The notes: generated by a model from the letters alone, not told the origin. DNA of 64,000 nucleotides from Mesocentrotus franciscanus (GCA_037976565.1 CP137668.1:31730264-31794263); one strand, 5' to 3'. Positions 35,648 to 47,796 are shown, numbered from the stretch's first letter. Program-made: numbers and translations.

Positions 35648-36642
35648 TAGTATTATTGTTTGTGTGTGGATGGGAGAACGGGGGGCGGAGCGAGGGATAG
35701 TGGGGAGGAAGAGGGGAATGTTCGAACAAAGACATGTTTTAACATAAAAGGAGGAGTGTATCATTAGGTCTGAGTATGAAGATGAATGATTGTGGTGTAA
35801 CAACTGCCATCCCTCATTTCTGATTTTCATTGTACGTTTGTGTTCTCCTATTCATCCTCAGTATTAATCATCAGCACTTGCCTTTTTTGTAGGGGTTGTT
35901 ATTTTCTTAAAACCCTAAGGATTTTGTGCGCTCTTTAGTTTGTGCTCGCTCTCTCTCTCACTCTCTTTCTCTCTCTTTCTCTCTCTCTCTCCTCCCTTCT
36001 TCTCCCCTCCCCCTTCAATCCATTTGCAGCCCACATTTCCTTCTTTTTTTCACTTCCCTCTATTTGTTCTTTCTTCAACACATAATGTGTACCTTCACGT
36101 TGCTTCCAGTCATTACGTGTTTCTGGAAATGTTGCCTCTGCTGGCCACTATCCACTCCCTTTAAAAAATGTATTTTAACTTTTCTCAGTGATATTTATTT
36201 GAGGGGTCCTCAATTTACAAGCTCTGCTTTTGGTGGACCTCTCCATTTTCAAAGAATATAGATCAAGTTTCATTTGCAATTATTATACTGTTTATTTATT
36301 AAAGGTAATCACTTTTTTATTGATCTTTCTCTATTGTAAATGTTATAATGTTTTGTATGAATTTTGCACGGTGCTAATTATTGTGATATTCGTATTTTGT
36401 TGGAAATGAAAATAAATAAATTGAATTAATCTGAGTGAATTAAAAATTAATCAGAGTTCGTTTTCATGGAAATAAATTTGGTTGTGTAATATTCATTGTA
36501 ATATATATTAATAACATGCGAGGTAAAAAAATGTGGCAAAAACCCACTTTGTAAAATTAGGTCTGAAGTTGTGAAAATATTATTCAATGCAATATGTATT
36601 AATCAATTAACAAAAAAATATATATATTGCTATTTCAGGCCT

Positions 36643-36964
36643 GGGGGTCGTTTCATAAAGCTGTTCGTAAAATTACGCATGGCTTTACGAACGACTTGAA
36701 TATGAAGTGCCAGATAAGATGCCCAAAGTTTTTCCTGATGTTTTAACAAAATGTGACTATATTTCCAATAACCTCAATCAAATTATGGCAAAAAATATAC
36801 TTTGCATTAAAATTTTTGTTTTAATAAGAATGTTAATCTACGTCTGCAGAGTTCAACTTAAGTTTATACAGTTAAAAATTATTGAGCATCCCATTTGGCT
36901 TTTCATATTTAAGTCATTCGTAAAGTCATGCGTAACTTTACGAACAGCTTTATGAAACACTCCC
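36643..36964. mobile_element. TIR MITE, present in unit B only
   Basis: GGGGTCGTTTCATAAAGCTG and AGCTTTATGAAACACTCCC, then GTTCGTAAAATTACGCATGG / CATGCGTAACTTTACGAAC, give ~45-bp inverted ends. Unit A shows the uninterrupted sequence CAAGCCTGTCATCATTAC at about 33549. Confidence 0.85.
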
Positions 36965-38349
36965 TGTAATCATTACAACGATACATTTTAAATAAAACTG
37001 GTACAACCAAGACGTTGAATGCTCTTAAGTTCTGCTCTTTGTTTGTCAAATCAATTTTCAATTACCTATATTATATAATTGATTTTAATTAAGGCGTGGT
37101 GAACAATTACTCAAATTTCTTATAGCTTCCTTAAACCGTCTTTGAACGAACGCTGTAATTGAGGGCAAGTTATATAAAACCACGCGTTGGTGTCGCTGTT
37201 ATAGTTTAGTGTCAGTTCATCTCAGTATTCATCATTCTGAACCTCTGTTTTTCTAAGAAGTCTATGATTGTGAAATGTTTAAAAGAAACCAACACAGGTG
37301 CGCTGCTATATCTTTTTTAATGAGAAGAGAACAGTGATCAATCATATTTATGAACTATTCGTCAAAAATTGTCTAACTTGCAAATTAAGGAACCAAGATG
37401 AGCTGATCACGTTGATAATATGACCTATAGGCCTACATATAATATTATGTGAAATTTATCCAGCAAAAAGGATATTCGCTTTGCATACAAAACCTATTAT
37501 CTCTTCGTGGTGTTAACGACCATTATTGATGATTTATTTTTGTGGTTCGAGAAGATTAAATTAATTACCACCATTCAATATCTACTCGGGCCAGACTAAT
37601 CGATTATCAAATTTCAATTTAATCACGAAACTCTGTTTGCTCTCCGACCCTCTTCATTAGACAAATCATCAGCTTTGGAAAGACGACATCCTCGGAGAGT
37701 AAATGATACAGACATGGCATGCTTGCTTGTTTCGGAATAATTATTCAAAGGGCACGAAGATTTGAAGGACTATATTTTCGCCATTACGTAGTGCGACTGG
37801 AATATACTTTGAGGTCTTCTTAAAATGAGTATTGTGGACATATTTGATATTGGCTGATCCTAGCACGTCATCAAAAAAGACCCTCTTCGTCAAGAACAGT
37901 ACGTATCACAAATTTCATATTTTCTTATTTTTGGGGTTGTTTTTTAATCATTTCATAAATTATCTTTCTTCATTTACTGTTTTAACCCGCCACCATATGT
38001 TTAACCTAGTACTTCTAGCAGAACTTGTACCCCATATTTTTTCAAGTTTCCCAATTGTTTCGTGATTATAAATGAATTCAAGCAAAGTACATGCTGAAAA
38101 TGAATGCAAGAACCCCATACCCGACCCTAATCGCCAATTCCCCAAACCCATATTTTTCTTCCCGAATTCTGCCTGTCGATACCATTGTTGCTGACGAAAA
38201 AAAAAATTAAGTAAATTTTATTTCTTGTTCTGGCCGTTTTCTTTTCTATTAATCAGAATACGCGCATGATATCATGGATAAATCAGTAAAGTAATGATGG
38301 TGATTATAATACATATTAATACAACTTACACATCTAGTCAACGTTTTCA

Positions 38350-38830
38350 AACGTCAAGGAGAAGCTGGCCGAGATGGTTCTAGGACACCTACCCCCTGGA
38401 CATCCATCCCCGGATAACCACCCCAGTCAACTACCCCCTAGGACAAATATCCCTAGGACAACTACACCCTAGGGCAACCACCCTCTAGGACGACTACCCC
38501 TGGACATCCACCCCCCGGATAACCACCCCAGTCAACTACCCCCAGGACAACTACCCCCTAGGACAACTACTCCTAGGGCAACCACCTCTAGGACGACTAC
38601 CCGGACAACTACGGACAACCCTACGGCAACTCTCTAGGACAGCTTCCCCGGACAACTATCCTAGGGGTAGTTGTCCAGGAGTAGTTGTCCGGGGTAGTTG
38701 TCCGGGGATAGTTGTCCTAGGGTAGTTGTCTAAGGGGTAGTTGTCCTAGGGGTAGTTGTCCGGGGAGTAGTCGTCTCGGGGGCGGTTGTCCTAGGGGGTA
38801 GTTGACTTGGGGTGGTTATCCGACTTGGGC
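38350..38830. repeat. inverted minisatellite, CCCCTAGGACAACTA arms
   Basis: 38370-38650 is built from a ~15-17-bp unit CCCCTAGGACAACTA with GGACATCCA and GGGCAACCA variants. From 38655 to 38825 the same unit runs in reverse complement (TAGTTGTCCTAGGGG). The left arm also has a higher-order repeat: GGACATCCA…GGATAACCACCCCAGTC at about 38398 and again at 38504. The two halves can form one large hairpin. Confidence 0.85.
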
Positions 38831-38835
38831 TTTAA

Positions 38836-39118
38836 AGGAGTGTAGCATGAAGAGACTCTGTGTCTTTCCCGTGGCCCTACTCGGGGCCAATCGGGTATAA
38901 TACGACTACGGACGACGCGACCGCAGCATTCACACGCGTACAACATACGCGAACCCGAAGCATGAGGAGAACTTCGGTCTGTTTCGCGAACACTACGCGC
39001 GCTGACTATGTAGAGAAATAAGTCGCTGACTACCGTTAATCAAGTCCATTCGTTTATGCAATTATAAAAAAAGAAGACGTAGATGGCGTTTACCAGTATT
39101 TCCCATGCTACACTCCCT
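38836..39118. mobile_element. TTAA-type MITE (283 bp)
   Basis: TTAA duplications lie at 38832-38835 and 39119-39122. Terminal inverted repeats are AGGAGTGTAGCATG and CATGCTACACTCCCT. The interior is unusually rich in CG dinucleotides (TACGACTACGGACGACGCG). No frame of note. It directly abuts the inverted minisatellite. Confidence 0.85.
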
Positions 39119-39122
39119 TTAA

Positions 39123-40129
39123 TATTTGATAATAATTATCATGAATACTACTGAATTTCTAAAATAAATTACCCCATGTTATACACTAGACATCTAATGA
39201 ACTCTGCTTAGGTGTGTGATTGGCAACACGTCTGCTTTTGTCTGCTTTTGTCTGCTCTGTTACTTTACTACCTCAGATTCGTTAAATATGCATTGGGGTT
39301 ATTATTAGCTACACAAAGAAGAGCCCTGCCAAATAGTCGTGACCAGGCTTTCAAGCAACGTTGTGTTCTGTGCCAGTTTGGCATTTGTAAAATTGATGGA
39401 TTCACGTTCCAATAATGATGTGCGACTTCAATTAAACGAATAATCGATCACATCACAATGGCTGAGTTCCACGCGGATTTATGGCCCCAAAGTGCAAGTG
39501 TATATTGTAGCTCCACTGAATGTAATGCGTACAACTGAAGGCTAATTGTAAGCCGTCGTCATACGAATATAATTTCAATTATATTTTGTTAAATACAAGT
39601 TAGGCCTGCCAGATGGAATTAAGTTCGTGGCTGCCAGTTGCTATCTCTTTAATACATGGAATGGACTAGCAATAATATTTCGTTGTTGAGGGGTTAACTC
39701 CTTTCCATATTGCTCATTTATTGCCTGTTCCAGTTTTGGTTGATTGGATAGTCGCGAAGTGGTTGTCATGTTCTTTATCACTGGATATGTTTTGATGGAT
39801 ATTTAATTAGATCGAATAGGAAATTATTTATTCATTCATTTCATTTTCCCAATAGAGATTTAACGCATATTTTTCGTACTTTGCAATTTACAATTTGCTC
39901 GATTCGAATCGAAATATTCTTATTCTGTAGGTAAATGATTTAGATTATTCATCAGTTTGATCGTAAAGGCCCCTTTCTCACGATTTCTTTTTCATCCTTT
40001 ATACTTCTTCTCCCTTGGGGTAAGAGTATGATTTAGTTGGACAAAAACAGAGAAATGCGTACATGAAACTAGTGAGAACCGTATGGCATCGCTTAAAGTG
40101 TACTAATCACCAACACATATTTTGATTTG
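39123..40129. other. no recognisable gene
   Basis: The short frame at 39212-39415 begins with a hydrophobic stretch (FCLLLSALLLYYL) but has no recognisable domain or splice context. The rest is AT-rich. Confidence 0.35.
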
Positions 40130-40740
40130 ATTTGAGTTGATTCTGTTTTATTTATTTCTTCATGATCTTTTTCCAAAATTACAAACTAATATCAACATGA
40201 ATCATGATGATAAACAAATTCGATATTGGATACATCATCAACATTAATTACTTACATTGTAATACTCACATAAGATAAGAAGGATTGCCACATAAGCTAA
40301 GCTCGAAGGTGTGGTAATCCTTTATACAATTTAATGTTTCCTACAGAAAAAAATAATGATGTCGGGGATGGGAGTGAAAAGATGTATGAGAAAATGATAG
40401 AGGGAGCTGGTTAATAAAGCGATAAAAGGGAATAGCTTTGCTGAAGAGATAAAGATAATTAGGCAGAAGGTAGAAGTGAGGGGTGAAAGTGCGGGAAGTA
40501 CATATTTAGAGGGAGGGAGGAGGGGATAGAGAGGGAAAGAGAGAGACACAGAGAGAGAGAGGGGGGGGGGATAAGATACATATAATGTTTCATTTGCGGT
40601 CAGAGTCACCATACTGCTTAAGGAGGTGTTTTTTGCGGCTCTCTTGAATGAATAGAGAGAAGTGTGTGACTTGACTGCATCTGGTAGCGAGTTCCACATG
40701 TCAGGGCCGGTATGCCTGATAGATCCGTGTGCTAATGAGT
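40130..40740 (-). mobile_element. LINE 3' end, RT C-terminal tail
   Basis: Minus strand gives MWNSLPDAVKSHTSLYSF and KRAAKNTSLSSM, the typical GP-MWNSLP…SF-K…L end of CR1/Jockey-type RTs. A GA/CT tract (40500-40570) and a 3' UTR follow, ending in TTGATTTGATTTGAG-like sequence on the plus strand at 40130. Confidence 0.78.
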
Positions 40741-40887
40741 TTTGGGATTATTTAAGCATAAAACTGGTGTAATGAAACCTCAAACATATTAAGTAAGGCT
40801 AATGCTAAATATATTACTCATTGCGGATGTAGTATCGAAAATAATATCGCTAGTGATATTTGTTTGTCTCGCAATGTATGGTCAATT

Positions 40888-41410
40888 ATGCCTGGATTAC
40901 ATTTGGCCTGCGATTAGTCTACGGAGCCTGTATCCTGTCCGTATCCCCTTTTCCGTGCGAGAAGTTAAACAAATTTGAAAAATCGTAAGCCCCATGTCGT
41001 AGGTGTCATTGCACAATCCCCGCACGAGCATCGCGCGGAGGACTCGCGCTGATCGTGCAGCAAAATCGTGCAGCCGCTTAAAAACGGCACGGCGGCTGCA
41101 CGGTCACCGCGCCTTCTCCGCGCAACCTTTGCACGGAAGCTGCACGGGCTCCGTACGATTTCCGTGCAGAGGCTGCGGAGACTGCACGGCTACTGCATTG
41201 AAATTGCACGATTTCCGTACAATCTCCGATCAGCTTCTGTCGGATTTGCCCCGGCCTGCCCCCGAGGGCCAATACAAGAAATGGCACGATGCTCGTAGAT
41301 AATGTAAACCCAAACATCGTAGCCCGTAGCCTTACGATGCCCCTAAAATCGCACGAAAAATCGTAGACTAATTTATCGTACGGCGCTCGGGGCAAATGTA
41401 ATCGAGGCAT
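40888..41410. mobile_element. non-autonomous TIR element rich in CGTGCA motifs, copy 1
   Basis: ATGCCTGGATTACATTTGGC and GGGGCAAATGTAATCGAGGCAT form the inverted ends. The GC-rich interior is a dense patchwork of GCACGG / CCGTGC motifs at short spacing on both strands (GCTGCACGGGCTCCGTACG, TTCCGTGCAGAGGCTGCGG). Ala/Arg-rich frames on either strand are artefacts of this pattern. Related copies are at 58299-58870 and 58872-59370. Confidence 0.8.
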
Positions 41411-41671
41411 AAGGGATCTAAAAGATCACGATACCACCCTACGTCAACAACTAACACGCGCCAAGGATCCAATTACTCCAGGCAGACGGGACGCCATTGT
41501 GTACAACATACATTGCAAAGGATGTGATAGATCCTACATCGGTGAAACTGCCCGTCCGATAAAAGAAAGAATCACTGAGCATAAGAGGGACGTCAGGCTC
41601 CGCCGAACTGACAACTCAGCCGTAGCCGAACATGCTTTGGATAACCAGCATCAGCCAGCCTTCTCTTTTTA
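41411..41671 (+). mobile_element. Penelope-like element fragment, GIY-YIG endonuclease end
   Basis: The plus-strand frame, open without a start codon, reads DLKDHDTTLRQQLTRAKDP, then IVYNIHCKGCDRSYIGETAR, PIKERITEHKRDVRLRRTDN and SAVAEHALDNQHQPAFSF to a TAG. The C-x-x-C…YIGET-R…R-EH…SA-AEH pattern is the C-terminal GIY-YIG domain of Penelope-like retroelements. Only ~86 residues remain; the RT part is missing, replaced on the left by the element at 40888. Confidence 0.85.
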
Positions 41672-43000
41672 GGTGCATGGTGGTCACGAATACCATGAAG
41701 AATGCTGTTGTACTGAACAACAAGCGAATCCAGGTCATTTGCAGGACACGTTACAAGAGAAGAGCTTGTAATGTCAGATTTAAAAGAAGACATATCCACA
41801 GAACGTAACTTGTGATAACACACCGTTTTCTTCATAGGAGGAGGATGGGCAATGTCAATGAGGCATTTCACGACTGCATGGTCAGACGGAAGTTCCTTAA
41901 GGACTGTGACAGCAGAAACGAAAGTGTCATCACAGTCAGTAATTAAAAGATCTAATATATGTCCGACATTGTGGGTAGGCGCATTAACGTGTTGCTTGAA
42001 CCCTGGAGCAGTCACCAGATCACGGAAGGAAACAGCTTCAGAGCTTTCTGTAGAGTCCCAGTGAACATTAAAATCACCAGCCAGAACGAATTTGCAAGGC
42101 TGAGTAAGAAGCGATTCAACAAAGCTCCCAAAATCATCCAGGAACATTGCGCTTGTAAGTTTATTCTAGATAGATGACCACCAGACGAAAAGAAGTGGCC
42201 ATGGAGCAAATATTCATATCCATGTGCTCAAATGATTGATAAGTTGGACCATCGTAGACTTTCATCTTGACCCCATCGCGAAGAAGAACTCCAACACCAC
42301 CAGCTCTAGAGTGGCAGCGTGGTGAATGATGGAATGAATAGTTAAGCAACGTGTTATTTATATTAGCTAGAGTGCGGGAGTCACGATGATCACCAGTTAA
42401 CCACGTTTCAGTCAAGGCCAGAATATCCAATCGATGACTGATAACAAAGTCGCATAGAGCAGCATACTTGTTTCTAGAATTAATGTGGTGAGCATTCCAC
42501 ATGGCAAAACGTAGACGTTGACGATCAGGAATACTCGACTGCAAGGCCGGAAACGAAGGGAATTTTCTCCTCCGACAACCCCCTTTCCTGCCTCTGTGAG
42601 CAGGTTGTCTCCTACATGGTTTCCTGTGAATCCCAAGTTGTTTGATATGCAGGAGGGTAGAAAGAGGGATATGATGACAAGAGTTAGCATAGTTAGAAAC
42701 ATTAGAACGTAGACGTAGAAGTTCATCTCGATCGTAGGTAGCAGATGAAGATGCAACATAATTAGTAAGGTTATCAGGCCCTGGATTGGGGCTGATATCA
42801 CCAAACACCAGGAGATCAAACTGAAAGGTTGACGATGAGTTAGAGTAGTACAAGATCCGAGAAGAAAAGTATTTCACATGATGCAGTTTACAGCCAGTTC
42901 TAACACTTAGCAGTGTCTGTGCGTAATGTGTACTTTCATGAAATTTAAAAGCACACAAAATCAGAAAGAGGCACATGAAAGCCCCCATTGACAATGCCGG
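41672..43000 (-). mobile_element. CR1-like LINE 5' part: 2A-like motif plus AP endonuclease
   Basis: The minus-strand frame 42994-42161 starts with a hydrophobic segment (GAFMCLFLILCAF). Then comes GDISPNPGP at 42776-42802 and a basic Cys/His/Arg-rich linker (RRQPAHRGRKGGCRRRK). The AP endonuclease follows: RFAMWNAHHINSRNK, LALTETWLTG, GGVGVLLRD. After a frameshift the frame 42147-41593 continues with VLAGDFNVHWD, HILDLLITDCDD and LPSDHAVVKC. RT is absent; the element stops at the Penelope fragment. GDxExNPGP is the 2A ribosome-skipping consensus known from sea urchin non-LTR elements. Here Glu is Ser, so skipping is uncertain. Confidence 0.9.
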
Positions 43001-43902
43001 GTATTGATGCAGAGATTAGAGCCAGTACAATAGGCACAAAAGTAGAGTGTCAATGACTAGAAGATTTCCCACAGAAACTAGAGGAAGCACAAAAGTACAA
43101 TGTCAATGACAAGTGAAGATGAATGGCTTTGGTGTCAATGTACTATAGCTATGGGCATGTACTGTGGTCAATTAAGCCAGACAGTTAGCCAAAAAAGTTA
43201 CAGAAAAATCGATCAAAATATCAACTATGACTGCATAAAATATCACCAAAAGTGTCTAGTAGTATCCTGGTAGCAAAACAATGCTTCTGATAAACTTGTA
43301 ATGCGAAATAAAGTGCAAAGATTGTGAAATTCTAAGAAAAGTCAGGAGAGCTGGGAGAGTCGCTTGTTAGGCGCACACCTCACCAGACCCTGGTGCTCAG
43401 TCACCCGTGAAAAAAAATATTATGAATATGATATCATTGAACAGAGAATAATCTACTCTCTATCATGAAATAGATTTTAAAGTCATATTAGTTATGAATT
43501 CTTTATTATAACCTACCAAAGTTGGGTACACTTTTTTTGTATACGCACTTATAGTGTAAGCCCGTGCAAAAAACGTTGTTTTATTCTTTATTGTCTCATC
43601 CTAAACCTATAGAATACCGCGTAAAGTTTTTGGAGGTCGAGTTTATATACATTCTGGCTGTACACGAATTGCTACGTGTGTGTTTGTATGTGTGTTTTGT
43701 GTGTGTATGTGTGCGTGTGTGTGTGATAAGTACACTTTGAGGGTTTATAACATGCTGTGCCATGTAAAAAAAAAAAAGATGATTAAGTCTCTAGAGATGT
43801 CCATGTCTAGAATTACCTTACAGTCTTGCAACCTATGATGGGTCAAATCATGTTTCTAAGCAGATAATAAATGCTGAGAGAAATTCTAGCATCGCATGAT
43901 AA
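43001..43902. repeat. solo right end of the 26360-type element (43386-43555); GT microsatellite
   Basis: 43386-43555 (GGTGCTCAGTCACCCGTG…ACCAAAGTTGGGTACACTTT…TGTATACGC) matches the right end at 27228-27379. A (GT)n tract lies at 43676-43725. No gene. Confidence 0.6.
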
Positions 43903-44230
43903 GGGTATCAGGATTATCTGGCACCCTGTAAACAGAGACTCTTGATAGAAATCTGGTGTCGTATGAAAAGTGTCTCTGTAGAGGAATCTGGCTTGGTATA
44001 CACAGTTCCACCACGTATGGAGACTCCTGACATCGTGTGAACAGAGACTCTAATTGGTAAAAATCTGTTGTCGTATGAAAAGTGTGTCTGGAGAGGAATC
44101 TGGCTTGTATAAATGTTCCAGCACGTACGGAGACTTCTGACATCGTGTGAACAGCGCTTCTGGGATGAGAGGAATGTGGCATCGTGTGAACATTGCTTCT
44201 AGAGCTAAATCCGGCATCGTTTGGACAACT
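43903..44230. repeat. higher-order tandem repeat of ~35-39-bp units
   Basis: About nine degenerate units share ATCTGGCATCGTGTGAACAG and a CTTCTAGAG-type end. A block of three units (43937-44042) is repeated as a block (44064-44174). The minus strand stays open across the whole array (203-codon frame 44497-43886), but the peptide is repetitive and matches no family I know. Confidence 0.7.
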
Positions 44231-47200
44231 ACGATGTATCTTGAAAAATAAAGAGTCTTTAGTCGTACGAATAATGAAACAACGAAGATCTTCTGGAGAA
44301 ATAACATTATGATAAGATAAGGAAATCAAGACACATGGGGGGAGCGGGTTTAGTAAAGAGAAGGTAGTTTTATACATACAAATTAGGACGGAACATTCGA
44401 AAAGATGGCCGGATAAAAGGAAGAAAGTGGAAGGGAAGGTGACTTTAAAAAAAAATCTATTTATTTCTTTAACAAGAATCTGATAATGCATGGACACTTG
44501 GATGAATCACTAAGTTTGTTCTCATCTAGTTCAATCTGTTTAAAGCTTTTGCATTAAAAAAAAAACCCAATTTTAAAGCATTTGGGCGAATCACATATTC
44601 GCACTGTGCCTCTTCACTTAACATCATACCAAAACGTCCTTTCGCTTACCATTCTCACAGGCGAGCTTTACTTTGAGCACTATATCAATTCCGCTCAGTA
44701 GTTACTGTAGGAGGCTATATGAGTTACGTTTATTAACGTCGGGTATGCAGAGAACAAAAGAACTCGACGTTTTATCAATCTAGTCATTAATATTTAACCG
44801 CAACTGACCAGCATGCGATGTCCTGAGTAATATTCAATCGCTGGTCTTCTAGGTCTTACGCTGGAATGGAGTTTTCGTACAATGGATTAATTTGAGCGTT
44901 GGCGTTACAATCAATATCGAAGCGCGCAATATGTGCTATTGAATTTGGGTTTCAAAAACACAATTTGCTAGTATACATAGTTGCAGCACAGAAGTGCGCA
45001 GTCAAACACCCTACAATAACAGTTAAGATTTGAAGAAGGACTAATTACATCGTTGGATACAAATTTCATGTAAGTATTAACATAGGGACTTATATATCAG
45101 CTAAATAGTTCAGAATATATTTCGGTCTACCCCCTTTTTCTCAATTTTACTGTTTCTTTATTCATGGTGGACTTGTTGGCAATTCTTACATATCTACACT
45201 ATGAAATTGGATAAAGCTTCAATGCGCAATAAAGTAACCTCATGAATGGGCATATGCGAATATCTTATTCCCATGCCCAAACAGCATAGGCTAAAAGGCA
45301 CGTTTTGGTGAAGGGGAGGGGATACTGACGTCATTTGCCCGACTGCCAACGTTCCAGTTTCACCATTTGCGATCAATGCATCTTGCATTAACTTTTCATC
45401 CACTGTATACTTGTATCATTTCGTATCCAATGCCCATGTCACTGTTATAGGGCAGGACAATCCTGAAAATAAAATTAAAACTCTATCAGTAATCAATAAA
45501 AATATAGAACAAAGATTTAAAGCATTTTAATTTCGAATAATATACGAAGACAATGTCACTATGTAAATGTTGGAGTGAAGACTTTTATACATGTATAAAA
45601 CCTACGTCTCTTTACAGGTTTGAAATGTAATTCACTTTTCGTATAAAATAGTTATGTCATAAATTCATCCAATTCTATTCGTATTTTTTTGTATCGTTAT
45701 TGAGTAGAATTTTAGGTACACATATATTTTTTACTCAATTCCACCTCACTACATGTCACGTATAAGTATTCTTTTACAAATTTATAAAATTTTCCCGCTA
45801 CGGTTCAATTGCAATAATGTTATTTTTAACCGCGCATAAGACCAGTTTCATAAAATTATCATAAAGCTGTCAACATTGATAACTCTGTTCTTAAGTTGAA
45901 GCGTAATAACAATAATGACGAGACAACATTAATGTATGCTGAATTATAATCAAGGAATGGGATTGCAAGGTGGTTCATACATGTATGGAGAGAAACTGTG
46001 GGAGACCAAGAGACAAAGAGAAAGTAAGAGAGGGAGAGAAAAATTGATGGAGAGAAAGAGAGAGAGAGAGAAATGGGGTGAGTGAGTGTGGAGCGCGTGT
46101 GAGTGTCTAGGTGTGTTTTTGCGCGTTAACTCTTTGATGCAAACATAGTTATCACGGAGACATTATTGATCAAGAAGAGCTTTATTCACGTCGTTGTCAT
46201 GGTATTACTTAGATGTCAGACCCAAGGTCACAATTTGTCATTATTGTATGCACTTTACCTAAATTATGAACAATCTTATGATTATATTCAATACAATGAC
46301 TTGACATCTTTTGATATCCGTGTCTTTGGTCCTATATACCTTGATGCTAGTTTTACAATAGCTAGGTACATGGTGCATCCACATAATATTTGTGATAATA
46401 CAATATCAAACCTGTTTTGATGAAGAGAGAAGTGAAAGTGGGAATGATTTAACTTTCTCTTAATATGTTAATAAAAACCAAGACTGAAAAATGTTTAAAT
46501 GTCGTTGAAGTTTAGTTTATTTTGTTTGGCATTTTTCCAATTCAGCTACTGTATAAACTAGGTAACAAATATGTTATTTATAAAGCCATTAAAACTCTTG
46601 AACTGTTCAAATGTTTAAAGTACTATTACTCACATCACTGGCGTATATTATAGTTATGTGATTTTTCAGTCTGTAATTAACCTTTTAATTGTCACTCTAA
46701 CGAATTGACACATTCGCTGGCTTACCACGTGTGCCAATCAATGAAGACAGTATAAAGTTAATAATCAACAATGGGATTAACCCAGTGCGGTTTACTAGTA
46801 ATGCTCATGTAGTAACCCATTTCCTGCTTCAATGTGATCTTAAAGGCAGGGTATTTTACCGACATTGCTACCACTGTGTAATATATTTTCAATTGCGCCA
46901 TTTTTCGGTGAAGGCGTACATAAAGTGATTTCCGGTTCCTGCACCCAACCATCATCACGGGTCGGTGATGAAATTGGTGATGCATTGTGGGACATGGCTG
47001 TCGATACATCGTGACATTGTGAGCAGCAAATGGCTGTATACATAAATCTGAAGAAGTGTCAGTAAAACAGCCAGCCATTAAATTGATGTTATATTAAGTA
47101 AGCAATATGATTTTAAAATGTGTCTATATGTTTATTTCAAGGGAAAAGTTACTCAATAGCATGTTATATGCATTTTATTCTTCATGAACAGAAAGACTCA

Positions 47201-47288
47201 ACCGAACTACCCCTGAACATGTATTAAATACTGGTTGGAAATCGATGTCATCGGATTAGAGGTCGAAAAAAGGCCACAGGAGATTACA
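44231..47288. other. no recognisable gene; upstream region of the Ly6 gene
   Basis: AT-rich. A GA microsatellite is at 46010-46075. Frames at 45194-45403, 46166-46420 and 46758-47078 have no recognisable domain. The last few hundred bases should contain the promoter and 5' UTR of the gene starting at 47289, but no clear TATA box or initiator could be defended. Confidence 0.4.
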
Positions 47289-47342
47289 ATGGAACTCAAG
47301 CATCATGCAAACACAAACCTCGGCAGTCTACTGACAATTTAT
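47289..47342 (+). CDS. Ly6-repeat gene, exon 1 (start, signal peptide part 1)
   Basis: ATG in a favourable context (acaATGG) opens 18 codons, MELKHHANTNLGSLLTIY, that end at a strong donor, TAT|gtgagt, in phase 0. The next exon (47748) begins in phase 0 and supplies the hydrophobic core. Together they encode a classic N-terminal signal peptide, and the joined frame runs directly into the Ly6 domain at 49112. Assignment rests on splice-site quality, phase and the chemistry of the peptide. No transcript evidence is available. Confidence 0.65.
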
Positions 47343-47747
47343 GTGAGTATAATCATACAAATGTATTGTTATAATAATCGGCGTCAGTCGATGTAGATTT
47401 CCGTGATTTCTTCACTAGATTTCTGTTTATTTTCTGCCATTGATATGTTTGTAAGAGTCGTTTTGTTTGAATCTATATGTGCTTTGCGGATGAAAAATGG
47501 ATTTCGATGCTAGGGAAACTTGTGGATAAACGCCTAAAACTTACATTTGCTTGAAATACTACCCAACAAGGATGTCTTTTTTCTTCTTTCTTTTCATTTT
47601 TTTCTTCTTCTTGTTTTCTCTCTTTTGTTTTCTTTTCTGTACATTTCATTTTGTTTCCTTCATACTATCCATACACGGCATGTACGAATGAAATTACATT
47701 CCAAATATGGTCTTGATAGTCTCTGTTATATTAATATCTTTCTATAG

Positions 47748-47796
47748 AGGATTGCTGTGGTCATACAAGTCCTAAGTTGGGGCTCCTTTTGCTCTG
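47748..47796 (+). CDS. Ly6-repeat gene, exon 2 (signal peptide hydrophobic core)
   Basis: The acceptor tctttctatag precedes RIAVVIQVLSWGSFCS plus one base (G), and the donor is the consensus G|gtaagt (phase 1). The hydrophobic run followed by small residues and Cys is what a signal peptidase site looks like. The leftover G joins GA at 49112 to give Gly, so the mature protein would start about …CSG-IECQYC. The exon is 49 nt. The intron before it is 405 nt and the one after 1315 nt. Confidence 0.65.

Larger units (their letters stand above)
35301..38340. repeat. tandem duplication, unit B (~3.0 kb)
   Basis: It is homologous throughout to 32425-35300. It differs by two inserted MITEs (35467-35647 and 36643-36964) that are absent from unit A, and by lacking the TTAA element of A. 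The junction between units is near 35300. Confidence 0.88.
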
